Shown here one piece after another: positions 52,421 to 60,837 of a DNA stretch of 64,000 nt. Under the pieces are notes generated by a model that was not told the origin of the DNA, searched no databases, and saw only the letters and a list, made by a program, of their open reading frames with translations. A program made the position numbers and the translations under genes. The stretch is from CAXQUZ01 sp942491145 (GTDB lineage: Bacteria; Myxococcota_A; UBA796; UBA2385), in the NCBI GenBank assembly GCA_942491145.1, contig CALOBC010000029.1, positions 1 through 64,000 of the forward strand. The letters run 5' to 3'. Position 1 is the first letter of the stretch. Each line of letters begins with the position of its first letter.

Positions 52421-53286
52421 GGGGACACTCCAGTCTGAACGGGAGGACGGGGCGGGTCCTCCTTGCGGACAGCCCGCTGTCGAATTCGGTACAGGTCGTC
52501 GAAGAGCCGGAGCACATCGGGCAGACAGTCTCGCTCGTCGCGGGGTGAGCGGCGCACGTCCAGCACAAACTTGTGGAAGCGCTCCCGGGCCCGGGACCAC
52601 ATCTTTCGACGGGCCCCGACAGCAGCGGTGAAGGCCTTGCCTTGCAGCCCTGGCTGGGCCTGCCGCACCACCTCGCGCGCGCCGACGCCTGCGGCCTGTG
52701 CCGCCCGAAGCTCATCCAGGGCGACGCGGTTGCGGTCCCCTCCCCCTTTCGACTGGGCGTTGCCCCAGGCCACATACTCGGCCAACACGTTGGTCAAGAG
52801 CATTGGCACCACGGCGTCGTGGATGGTCGGTTCCGGCTGGACCGCGACGGCCTCCGGCTCCGCGGTCATCTTGGCCAGCCCGCGTAGCCGGTCCCGCAGG
52901 ACGTTGCGCAGCGCCGCCACGAGGTACTTCTTCACCGCGAGATCGTCGGCGAGCGGGTCAAAGGCAGCAAGCTCGGCCGCAGACAGCGGACGACCGATGG
53001 CAGCCACGGCCTCGGCCTGGGTCACCCCCCGTCGAGAGGCCTTGCGGATGCCCCGGAGGCTGGCTTGGTCCCCGGCCTCCGCCAGCTCATCGAGGAAGCG
53101 CGCACGGGACAGCCAGACCCGCACAATTACCGTGCTCACCGCATCTTCGGCGTCCGGAGCACTGGCACCGCTGCCCCGAAGGCCCGCCAGCGCGGTGGTC
53201 GAGAGTGTGGTCAGCGCGGTGTAGAGCGCCGTGCCAGCCCCATCATCCCCCGCGCAAGCACCCAGAAATGTGTGCAGCAGACCCAT
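52417..53286 (-). CDS. ECF-sigma-like protein
   Basis: A 289-residue protein resembling an extracytoplasmic-function sigma factor. The region-2 helix appears as APDAEDAVSTVIVRVWLSRA (compare DAEDvvQevflrvw) and, after an insertion of about 60 residues, as VKKYLVAALRNVLRDRLRG (compare aYLyraarNlarDrlR). A region-4-like HTH is suggested by AVGARRKMWSRARERFHKFV. It is longer than normal ECF factors (~190), with the insertion and a 40-residue tail. It may direct RNA polymerase to its own operon or have been recruited as an adaptor. Its ATG shares a base with the DUF3800-like stop; its own stop overlaps the next ATG. Confidence 0.6.
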   Translation of the reverse strand: MGLLHTFLGACAGDDGAGTALYTALTTLSTTALAGLRGSGASAPDAEDAVSTVIVRVWLSRARFLDELAEAGDQASLRGIRKASRRGVTQAEAVAAIGRPLSAAELAAFDPLADDLAVKKYLVAALRNVLRDRLRGLAKMTAEPEAVAVQPEPTIHDAVVPMLLTNVLAEYVAWGNAQSKGGGDRNRVALDELRAAQAAGVGAREVVRQAQPGLQGKAFTAAVGARRKMWSRARERFHKFVLDVRRSPRDERDCLPDVLRLFDDLYRIRQRAVRKEDPPRPPVQTGVSP

Positions 53287-54197
53287 CAGGAAGCTCCAAG
53301 GAGGACGATGCGAACCGGGACCGGATGCAGCCGCTGTTGGGCATTGACGAGGTCTCCGCCCGCGCCGTAGAGACAGTTGGCGACCACGTCGGCGGCGACG
53401 TCCCCTGCTTCACCATGGGTCCGAAAGTGAACGGTCTTGCCCCGGGTGCCGGGCGGCCACGGGGGCAGCGGCGCGAGGCGGTGGGGCCCAGGCGGCTGGT
53501 GGTGCTGAACCCGAAAAGTGGTGCCCGGGGTGGCCATCTCTGCAAGCAGCACCGCGAGATGGACGCAGTAGCGGTCGTTGTCGGCGCCGGTTGTCGGACC
53601 GTCCCGGGTGGCCACCGCTTCGACGAGGCCGCCACATGAAAACAGCGCCTGGCGGATGGCCCCCACAATGGCCGTGCCGAGGGCGCGCACCGCAGCGTTG
53701 GTGGTGAGCCTCGTCTGCGCCGCCCAGCTGCGCAGTGCCGCTCGCTGTTCGCCGGTCAGTCTGCCGTCCCGACAAGTGGACACCGGCAGCTGGCGTGCCA
53801 GAACCACCCCATCGAGCGCCTTCACGGCGCGGCCGAAGGTCTCGGTGGGGCCCAGCGCCGTCGTCCGGGCACGGTGAACATCAAGCGCAACAACGTCCTC
53901 GGTTAGACCATTCTCGACAAGCCACTGGCGCCCATCGGCATCGTTGAGGCCATGCTGGGCGAGCACTGGAGGACGGCCAAGCTCCCGCCCCTCCGACCAG
54001 CACCGCCAGTACCAAGCCAGCATGGCGGGCTGGCGCAGCTCTGAGGCATGCAGGACTCTCGGCAAGAATGGCCAGCGACGGCGCACCCCCGCGAGGGCCC
54101 GCGACACCGCAGCGTGACGGCCAATGCGAACACCACAGACGAGGAACGGCCCGTCCCCCGCGGCATTCCCGCTCTCGTCGATGCAGACGGTGGTCAT
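53286..54197 (-). CDS. DUF3800-like protein
   Basis: A 303-residue protein starting MTTVCIDESGNAAGDGPFLV and continuing to VCGVRIG, the typical first strand of DUF3800, a predicted RNase-H-fold family with an Asp-Glu metal motif often found near mobile or defence genes. Later acidic positions (TTGADNDRYCVHLAVLLAEM and a GDVAADVVANCLYG helix) fit a nuclease-like core but are not proof of activity. ATG 54197 has GGAGG six bases upstream. It follows the FGE-like gene after 21 bases and overlaps the sigma-like gene. Confidence 0.7.
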   Translation of the reverse strand: MTTVCIDESGNAAGDGPFLVCGVRIGRHAAVSRALAGVRRRWPFLPRVLHASELRQPAMLAWYWRCWSEGRELGRPPVLAQHGLNDADGRQWLVENGLTEDVVALDVHRARTTALGPTETFGRAVKALDGVVLARQLPVSTCRDGRLTGEQRAALRSWAAQTRLTTNAAVRALGTAIVGAIRQALFSCGGLVEAVATRDGPTTGADNDRYCVHLAVLLAEMATPGTTFRVQHHQPPGPHRLAPLPPWPPGTRGKTVHFRTHGEAGDVAADVVANCLYGAGGDLVNAQQRLHPVPVRIVLLGAS

Positions 54198-54218
54198 GGG
54201 TGACCTCCTCAAGATGGG

Positions 54219-55934
54219 TCAGCGCTGGGCGGCCAGGGGCGAGAAGGTGCACCGAAAGCCGAGGTTGGTCCAGCTCCGGCCGCTGGCTTGGCGGTTCCAG
54301 GACCACCGCACCTGGGGACTCGTGTCGGGATTCAACAGACCGGCGCGGAACATTGCGTCGGCGGTCGGGTCGGTCGCCCCATCCATCGCAAAGACCGCCG
54401 GCGGGAAGGGGTCAGCCACCCACTCCCTGGGCAGCTCCAGCGAGAGCTCAGCGACCGATGCCGTGCGCGCGACGGCCTCCCACTGGACCACGGACGGCAG
54501 CGTGCCGCCCCGGGATGCGCACGCTGCCGCGGCAGCGTCCCTGTCCACACAGATCTGGGGGTTGGTGCCCGAGTAGGTCTGGGGGTTGCCGCGGCAGCCA
54601 TCTTGGACGGCCCCTTTGGCGCGGGCCACCGGCTCGACATCCATGCAGAACGCCGACACATCGACCGGATCGAGCGTATGGGTCCGCGGACGGGGCCAGC
54701 TCTTTCGGTCCTTCGGCGGCTCGAGGCGCACCCGCTGGGCCGGCACCACCAAGGTGCCCTCGGGGCAGGTCTGCTTGCCGGGCGTGGCCACCACCGCGGC
54801 CTTGACCACCGTGGATCCCCCAACCGGCACAGCGGCCATCGAAGACAGGCCCCCCGTGGCCTCAGCCAGGGCGATGGACTGGGTCCACATGGCCCGTCCC
54901 CACTTCATCAACGGCGCTCGCTGGACGACCGCCAGCCCGAGCCCCGCAACGCAGCCCGTCACCACCACAGCGCGGCCCCAGCGGCGAGGGCGCGGTGCTG
55001 AAGTGCGGTCGTCGAGGCCATCTTGGACCGCCACCACCGTGAGGGGGCGGGCGTCAAGCTCCCTGCGCAGCCGGCGCACCTCGTCGGCATGGGCACTGCG
55101 CAGAGCCTCGACCTGCAGGTCCTTCTGGTCGAGGGTCTCCCGCCACTGCAGTGCTTGGGCGCGGGCCCGGACGGCGTCCGCTTCTGCGGCCTTTAACGCC
55201 GTGCGGGTGGTGGTGAGCAGCGTGTCCAAGTCGGTCTGGGGGGTGGGGTCCGCCTGAGCCGTCAGGACTTCGATGTGCCCGGCGAGCTCCGCGGCTTGGC
55301 CCTTCCAGTGTTGAATGGCGGTCTGGGCGCTCTCCGCAACACTCTTGAGTTGTTGTTCCAACGCTTCGATGCGGTGGAGGTCCGGGCGCTGCTCATGACC
55401 CCCTCGGCCAATGTACTTGAGGTGGCGGCGGATGCCGTCGGTGCACTGGTGTGGCCCGAGGGCGCGGTCGGTGAACAAGGCCCGCACAACTTGCTCGACG
55501 GCGGGCACTGCCGTCTTCACGGCCGACTCGGACTCGGAGCGGCCCCCGAGGCGGGCGTGGACCCCCAAGTTGCCCTGGTTCTGGAGGATGTCCAGGGCGT
55601 GCACGTTCGCCATCCCCAAGACCTCGGACAGCGTGGTGTTTGGTATTCCGTGGCCCTTCAGCTCGCGAAAGGTGGGGTTCCGGTTCTTGATCGGCGCTGC
55701 GCCGAAGTGCAGGTGCACACAGCGCAGCGCCAGCTCCCCGGCACGGCGACAACACCACAGCACCAGCTCTGGCTCGAAGCGCGCGTAGGCAGCCACCAGA
55801 CCGAGCGCATGGTCGAGCTGGGTCAGATAGTCGGCGAGCTCCTCCTGCTCGTCGGGATCATCACCATCCGCAGCCGGCATCGCGACCAGCGTGAGCGTGC
55901 CTTCGTCAGGGTCTGGGGGGGGTGTGGTGGACAT
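54219..55934 (-). CDS. DUF4145-like / coiled-coil / TM / FGE-like fusion protein
   Basis: A 571-residue protein, first gene of the five-gene operon. Residues ~30-165 resemble DUF4145: helices with an Arg-His core, ALRCVHLHFGAAPIKNRNPT, then QNQGNLGVHARLGGRSESES (GN-x-x-x-H-A). Residues ~185-305 are coiled coil. One membrane helix follows (~320-340, RAVVVTGCVAGLGLAVVQRA). The C-terminal ~190 residues are formylglycine-generating-enzyme-like: the CPEGTLVVPAQR lead, DAAAAACASRGGTLPSVVQW, then LGFRCTF. The catalytic Cys pair of true FGE is not evident, so a sugar- or ligand-binding sensor is likelier than a sulfatase activator. A periplasmic FGE-like sensor joined to a cytoplasmic DUF4145 part is the inferred topology. 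ATG 55934 starts where acidic, protein-like sequence begins. Confidence 0.7.
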   Translation of the reverse strand: MSTTPPPDPDEGTLTLVAMPAADGDDPDEQEELADYLTQLDHALGLVAAYARFEPELVLWCCRRAGELALRCVHLHFGAAPIKNRNPTFRELKGHGIPNTTLSEVLGMANVHALDILQNQGNLGVHARLGGRSESESAVKTAVPAVEQVVRALFTDRALGPHQCTDGIRRHLKYIGRGGHEQRPDLHRIEALEQQLKSVAESAQTAIQHWKGQAAELAGHIEVLTAQADPTPQTDLDTLLTTTRTALKAAEADAVRARAQALQWRETLDQKDLQVEALRSAHADEVRRLRRELDARPLTVVAVQDGLDDRTSAPRPRRWGRAVVVTGCVAGLGLAVVQRAPLMKWGRAMWTQSIALAEATGGLSSMAAVPVGGSTVVKAAVVATPGKQTCPEGTLVVPAQRVRLEPPKDRKSWPRPRTHTLDPVDVSAFCMDVEPVARAKGAVQDGCRGNPQTYSGTNPQICVDRDAAAAACASRGGTLPSVVQWEAVARTASVAELSLELPREWVADPFPPAVFAMDGATDPTADAMFRAGLLNPDTSPQVRWSWNRQASGRSWTNLGFRCTFSPLAAQR

Positions 55935-56064
55935 GGGACTTGCCTGGGGGGTGGCCCGGAATCGAGAGCCGGCGGGCCGCACTGGGGGGCAGCGCGGGAC
56001 CGGGTGGTCGGCCGGCAGAGTCCTGCGGACCGCGCGGTGGCTCACAAGGCGGAGCGAGAATGTC

Positions 56065-56152
56065 ACTGGTGCACCAGTCAGGCAAATTGCGGAGTCAACA
56101 GGGTGTCATGCCGGGCCGCGGACACCCATCAACACAGTGTTTCCGTTGATGG
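56065..56152. promoter_or_regulatory. Cluster of three inverted repeats upstream of the five-gene operon
   Basis: Within 90 bases, 131-218 bases before the first gene, lie ACTGGTGCACCAGT (56065-56078, perfect palindrome), GGGTGTC-N13-GACACCC (56101-56127) and CCATCAAC-N11-GTTGATGG (56126-56152, its centre holding AACAC-A-GTGTT). A TTGACT hexamer on the minus strand lies between the first two (56088-56093), a possible -35 element, though no good -10 follows. The dyads differ in sequence, so either several regulators or a structured RNA leader could be involved. Confidence 0.5.
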
Positions 56153-56909
56153 TGGCCGGCGGACGTCCTCCCCAGCCCGGCAAGGGTGAGCAGTGCAGCC
56201 CCTGGTCTGATCGGTGCTTGTCCACAAGTGACCGTCTCGAGCGGCTGATGAGCGGCGTCGCACTTGCCAGAGAGGAGCAACCTTGGGCCGTCGATGGAGC
56301 GCCAGTGTGACCGGACGGGCGACCCGAAGCCAAGTCACTCGACGCGAGTCGCCGACCCGCCCAACAGCGCGGGAAAGCCGAAAGGCAGGATTGAGCCATC
56401 GATCAACCCAAGCCAGGATCCTCTATCAACCGCCATTCCCGTCGCTGGTCACGGCCCTGCCAATGTTCCGACTTTTGGGGCACGTTGCCAACAGCGTCCC
56501 TTACCGCACGCTCAAACGCTTGCGGCAGTCCGTCCGATGTACCCAAGGACGGCTCACCCAAGCTTCCCAACGCCAGCCCGCCCAAAGCATCGAATGTTGG
56601 CTCGGGCAGAGTCCCCAAACACTGGCCCGGGCGAGGTCCCCACTGGTGGGACCGGAGGAGCTGGGAGTCGGAGCGCTTCATGAACTCGCGAGCACCATCG
56701 GCCTGCTTGACGGCATGGGTTGGGGACTGGGCTGATGCCTCTTCGACGACAGTCCAGCATTTCGGGGGAAAGTCACAAATCGGGGACAAGACCACCCCCC
56801 ATGAAATAGGGTCGACCACCGACTTGCGAGAGCCCGCGTTCAGCCGGCGCCACGACGCCGGTATCCTCGGCCCGCTCGACCTCCCCCGACGCCCCCGTCT
56901 GGAGCCCAT
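56153..56909. other. Gene-poor intergenic region
   Basis: About 760 bases between the divergent five-gene operon and the leucine-rich-repeat gene. Base composition is lower in GC than neighbours and several short frames exist on both strands, but none has a ribosome site and protein-like composition together. A plus-strand stretch near 56545-56640 and its complement read as Pro/Ser- or Gly/Leu-rich and could be a decayed gene. No RNA gene is recognised. Confidence 0.4.
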
Positions 56910-59102
56910 GTGTCCGAACACGACCCCCATGCAGGCGCGTCTTTGCGATCCACGCTGGCGCACACGTTGGCGCTCCTCCTGCTCACCGCGGGCTGCTCCA
57001 GCGACAAGACCGAGGCCGCACCCGAGGCCGCACCCGAGGACGACAGCCCCTGTGAGGGGAGCACCTGGTACCAGGACCAAGACGGAGACGGCTACGGTGT
57101 GCCAGACGTCACCACGGAGGGCTGCGACCCCGGTGAGGGCTGGGCCGACAACGCCGTGGACTGCGATGACACCGACGCCAGCCGCATCCCGGATGGTGTG
57201 TGGGAGGGCGACTTCCCGCTGACCTGGGAGGACCCCGTCGACTGGGGCGAGCTGTGCGCGGCGTGCATCAACGAGGTCGACGGCAACCTGTGGATCGCGG
57301 TGGGCGGGGACGCGGTCGGTGCGCTCGCGGGCGCAGAGACCGCCGCCACGTTCGCCTGCGTCGAGCACGTGCGCGGGTCCGTGTCGATCACGACGAGCGA
57401 GAGCGACGTGGACGGCCTCGAGCGGATGCGCAGCATCGACGGCAACCTGACTCTGACGGGGGCCGACCTCGCCCAGGTCGATGCGCTCTCCGGCCTCTCG
57501 GCGGTCGGCTCGCTGTATCTGGACCTGCCCTCGGCCAGCCCCGACCTGACAGGCCTGTCCGGGCTCGTCGCGTCGGGGACCTTCCTCAGCGACATCCACA
57601 TGACGCTCGGGGGCGGCAGCCTGGACTTCCTGGCGGAGCTCCAGACCATGGAAGGCAGCCTCGTGCTGTCCGGGAGCCCGGACGACCTCAGCGGGCTGGC
57701 CGCCCTCTCGACCGTGGACGGCACCCTCTCGCTGCGGGACCTCGACGTCCCCAGCCTGGACGGGCTCGGGGGACTGCGCCGAGTGGGCTCGGACCTCAAT
57801 ATCTCCGGAACCTCGATCACCGACCTGGCCGGACTGGGGGAGATCCAGGTCGATGGCGGCGTGACCATCGACAACAACGGCTCGCTGACCACGCTCATGG
57901 GCGTGGAGACCATCACCGGCCAGTGGTCGCTCACGGTGGCCAGCAACCCAGCACTGCGCGAGCTCGCCCCGCTCGTCGCCGTGAACGTGGGTGAATACCT
58001 GTCGCTGGTGGACAACGCCGCACTGGAGAATCTCGACGGACTCGGGGGGCTCACGGCCCTGCCCCTGACGAACCTGCAGATTGCATCGAATCGGTCACTG
58101 GAGGACCTCGACGGCCTGGCGGGCCTCACAGCGGTGCTCTCGCTCTGGCTCGACGACAACGACGCCCTCGTCAGCCTCGACGGCCTCTCCGCGCTCCAGA
58201 CCGTGGAGCGCGAGCTCGTCATCACCGAGCACGACGCCTTGGCGAACATCGACGGGCTGGGGGCGCTCACAAACGCGGGCAGCCGGCTCACGGTCTGGGG
58301 AAACGACGCGCTCTCCGACGTGGACGGGCTCGCCGGGCTCACCGAGCTCGACGAGCTCTACATCCTCGAGAACGACTCCCTGACCCACGTCGACGGCCTC
58401 AGCGGGCTGGGCACGGTGGGCACGGTGAACATCGAAGACAACCCGAGCCTCGCGAACCTCGATGGCCTCGCAAACCTGGAGACCGCCGACACGCTCCGGA
58501 TCTCGCAGAACTACAGCCTCGCGGACATCTCGGGCATCGACGGCGTGGTCTTCACGTCCCTCGAGCTGCTCTCCCTCACGGACGTCACCACGCTGCCGAG
58601 CTTCTCGAGCCCGGACCTGAGCGGGGCGTCGATCCACATCGAGGGGGTGTACGTACTCGCCACCATCGACAGCTTCAACGGCATGACCTCGGCTGGCTCC
58701 ATCTACTTCGGCAACATCGACACACCGGTGACCATCGGGGGCTTCACGCAGCTGACCCGCATCGACCGCAACCTGAACATCCAGGAGTCGTTCGGGCTGC
58801 TGGACGTCAGCGGGTTTTCCGCGCTCGAGTCCGTGGGCGGCTCCATCTACATCGGCACGAACGAGGGCGGGTTCCGCGACATCAGCGGGCTCGGCGCGCT
58901 CACCGAGGTCAGCGAGAGAATCACCATCAGCGACAACCTCTCGCTCACCGACATCAGCGGCCTGGGCAGCCTCGAGGCGGTCGGGATCCAGCTGGACATC
59001 GCCAACAACCCCAACCTGTGCGCGTCCATCGCGGAGGGCATCGCGGCAGGGGTCAGCGTGGGAGGCGACGTGAACACCGACGGGAACGACGACGGCTGCT
59101 GA
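56910..59102 (+). CDS. Lipoprotein with MopE motif and leucine-rich L-domain repeats
   Basis: A 730-residue surface-type lipoprotein. Signal peptide with lipobox LLLTAGCSSD, a Glu/Ala/Pro linker, then a MopE-type metal-binding motif (WYQDQDGDGYGVP ... NAVDCDDTDA), common in Myxococcota. From about residue 170 to the end come some twenty leucine-rich repeats of ~22-26 residues, built like receptor L-domains: LDGLGGL...L.I..N.SL..L (for example NIDGLGALTNAGSRLTVWGN, VDGLAGLTELDELYILEND). It ends in NTDGNDDGC. GTG 56910 has GGAG six bases upstream. An outer-surface binding or adhesion role is inferred; codon use is like its neighbours. Confidence 0.85.
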   Translation: MSEHDPHAGASLRSTLAHTLALLLLTAGCSSDKTEAAPEAAPEDDSPCEGSTWYQDQDGDGYGVPDVTTEGCDPGEGWADNAVDCDDTDASRIPDGVWEGDFPLTWEDPVDWGELCAACINEVDGNLWIAVGGDAVGALAGAETAATFACVEHVRGSVSITTSESDVDGLERMRSIDGNLTLTGADLAQVDALSGLSAVGSLYLDLPSASPDLTGLSGLVASGTFLSDIHMTLGGGSLDFLAELQTMEGSLVLSGSPDDLSGLAALSTVDGTLSLRDLDVPSLDGLGGLRRVGSDLNISGTSITDLAGLGEIQVDGGVTIDNNGSLTTLMGVETITGQWSLTVASNPALRELAPLVAVNVGEYLSLVDNAALENLDGLGGLTALPLTNLQIASNRSLEDLDGLAGLTAVLSLWLDDNDALVSLDGLSALQTVERELVITEHDALANIDGLGALTNAGSRLTVWGNDALSDVDGLAGLTELDELYILENDSLTHVDGLSGLGTVGTVNIEDNPSLANLDGLANLETADTLRISQNYSLADISGIDGVVFTSLELLSLTDVTTLPSFSSPDLSGASIHIEGVYVLATIDSFNGMTSAGSIYFGNIDTPVTIGGFTQLTRIDRNLNIQESFGLLDVSGFSALESVGGSIYIGTNEGGFRDISGLGALTEVSERITISDNLSLTDISGLGSLEAVGIQLDIANNPNLCASIAEGIAAGVSVGGDVNTDGNDDGC

Positions 59103-59275
59103 GCGCGGCCGGCCCCGGTGGATCCAGGGGCGGCGGGCGTCCCGCACTATGCCACCACACCGGATCCGACCGGTGGCCCTGGGGCGCGCCCAGTGGACAT
59201 CCCCTCAGCCGTCTCCAATGTCCGTGACCCTCCCCAGAACGACCGGACCAACTGCTAAGAGACAGCAGGAGTCCG

Positions 59276-59520
59276 TCATGCCAGCTCGCGGTAAGCACCA
59301 GCCTCGAGGTTGCGGGACCCAATGCAGACTCGGTCGAGTGCGGCGGCGGCGTCGGACCACTGGAGGAGCCCAGCACGGAGCGAGAGCGCGAGGCCGAGGT
59401 GGTGGAGGAGCACGGGGTGACCGTCGGAACCGACCAGGGGCAGGCCATCACAGAGCATGCCCCAGCACAGCGCGAGGCGGGTTGTTGGATCGGTTGGTGT
59501 TATTGGGGCCGAGACTCCGT
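59276..59520 (-). pseudogene. Gene fragment next to the IS630-type remnant
   Basis: On the minus strand a ~80-codon frame with strong third-position GC reads RLALCWGMLCDGLPLVGSDG, then HLGLALSLRAGLLQWSD and ends LEAGAYRELA. It looks like the C-terminal part of a helical protein, but it has no convincing start and its upstream side runs straight into the transposase remnant. It may be a gene cut by the insertion. Family unknown. If ATG 59458 is used it could instead be a 60-residue small protein. Confidence 0.35.
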
Positions 59521-59525
59521 CCGCT

Positions 59526-60740
59526 CTAGTTCTTCAGCTCCGAAGTAACGATCCCAAACTTGGCCAGGAGTTCATCGGCGTCGATGCGCCAGCGGTGGGG
59601 TTTGGCGTTTACAACGCTGTAGTAGCGGACGCAGTCGAGCACTCGCTGTCGGAGGTCGTCGAGACTGATGAACGTCCCAGGGCGGAGTACAGAACGCGCG
59701 AGCTTGCTGAACCAGCGCTCGATCTCGTCGAGCCAAGAGCACTGCTTGGGGGTGTAGACGAACCGCACCCGATGCTCTCGCCGGGTGAGGAACGCGGTCC
59801 CGCGCGCTCGGTTGCGGAGGTGTCCGCGGACGAACTTCTTGCCAAGGTTCTCGCCCGTGCCACACCGTTCTGCAATCCACTCGACCAGCTCGGGGGACTT
59901 GTGGTTGTTGAGTTTGTCGACGAGGGTCCGATGGTTGGTGTGACGACCTGCCCCGTAGCGAGGTCGAGGTTGGCAATGAGACACAGTGTGCCGTGCCGCT
60001 TGTACCAGGCCTCGTGGCGCTCCGGCCTGCCTGCCTTCATCGCCCAACGGCCGAGGCGCTCAATCGCTTGCATGCCGGTCTCTTCGTCGCAAGAGACAAC
60101 GCGGACGTTCCGTGCTGCGAGCGCTTTGGCTGCTTGGTGCAACTCAACGACTTCCCAGACCTGCGCAGCAAAGATGTGCTCGTCGTCGATCACGGGCTTC
60201 ATCCTGCACCGAGTCCGGTGTGGTTTCAGACCCCCACTTTTGGCCAACGGCCAACTTCGGCGACTGAGACGGATTCGACAAAGCCTTCTGCGGCGGCAAC
60301 CTGGGCGATGAGATCCCGGGTCCATCGAGTGGGGGGAGTCCGAACTCTGAAGGCTCGCGGCAGGCGATGGCCCGAACGCGAGCGATCTGCTCTTCGGTGA
60401 ACTGGGGCGGTGCACCGGGGCGGGCACGGTCCGAGAGAGCCTCCTCAATGGCGACAGCAAGGGCTTTGTCGTCTGCCTCGGCCTTCACCGCGCCAAGGCG
60501 TCCGGCAAGGTGATTCGCCCATCGATGGCGCCACCGTCGGACCCCCTGACGGTCCACTCCGAGCTCGGCCGCAGCATGCCGGGTCGGCATCCCGGCGGAT
60601 GTCAGCAGGATGATTCTGGACCGCTCCAGGAGCGACTCCGAGACCGTGCGGGAGCGGACAAATTGCTCCAGAATCGCTCGCTGACGAGGGCTCACGACTA
60701 CTTCAGGTGGCTTGGGACCTTGCATTTCGGCTCCTCCCAA
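59526..60740 (-). pseudogene. IS630-type transposase, frameshifted and internally deleted
   Basis: Four frames join into an IS630-family DDE transposase. First, an HTH part from 60740 (SPRQRAILEQFVRSRT, RHAAAELGVDRQGVRRWRHR) to EFGLP. Next, after a frameshift at a six-base run (60331-60336), TRWTRDLIAQVAAAEGFVES. Third, after another at a five-base run (60231-60235), GLKPHRTRC through PVIDDEHIFAAQ and VVSCDEETGMQAIE to VTPTIGP. Last, in a new frame from about 59930, VDKLNNHKSPELVEW to LLAKFGIVTSELKN. The ~30 residues normally between PTIGP and the D-Q-L-N-x-H-K motif are missing. Catalytic Asp and Glu segments survive separately (SCDEET; WLDEIERWFS), but the protein cannot be made intact. Terminal repeats were not identified. 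Confidence 0.85.
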
Positions 60741-60837
60741 GAAGAGCTGCTACGCGAGAACCCGATGCGCTAGTCATTTTCAGCGTCGGCATTCCGGATC
60801 GGCTGAACGAGGCTCCGCGGTCTCCCGGCGGCGTCCC

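Noticed and set aside
56283..56735. 150-codon plus-strand frame in the intergenic region
   Set aside because: No ribosome site, mixed composition, and no recognisable fold; kept only as a possible decayed gene in the intergenic entry.
57600..59000. Possible DNA repeat array
   Set aside because: The similarity is at protein level (leucine-rich repeats) with diverged codons, not a nucleotide repeat or CRISPR.
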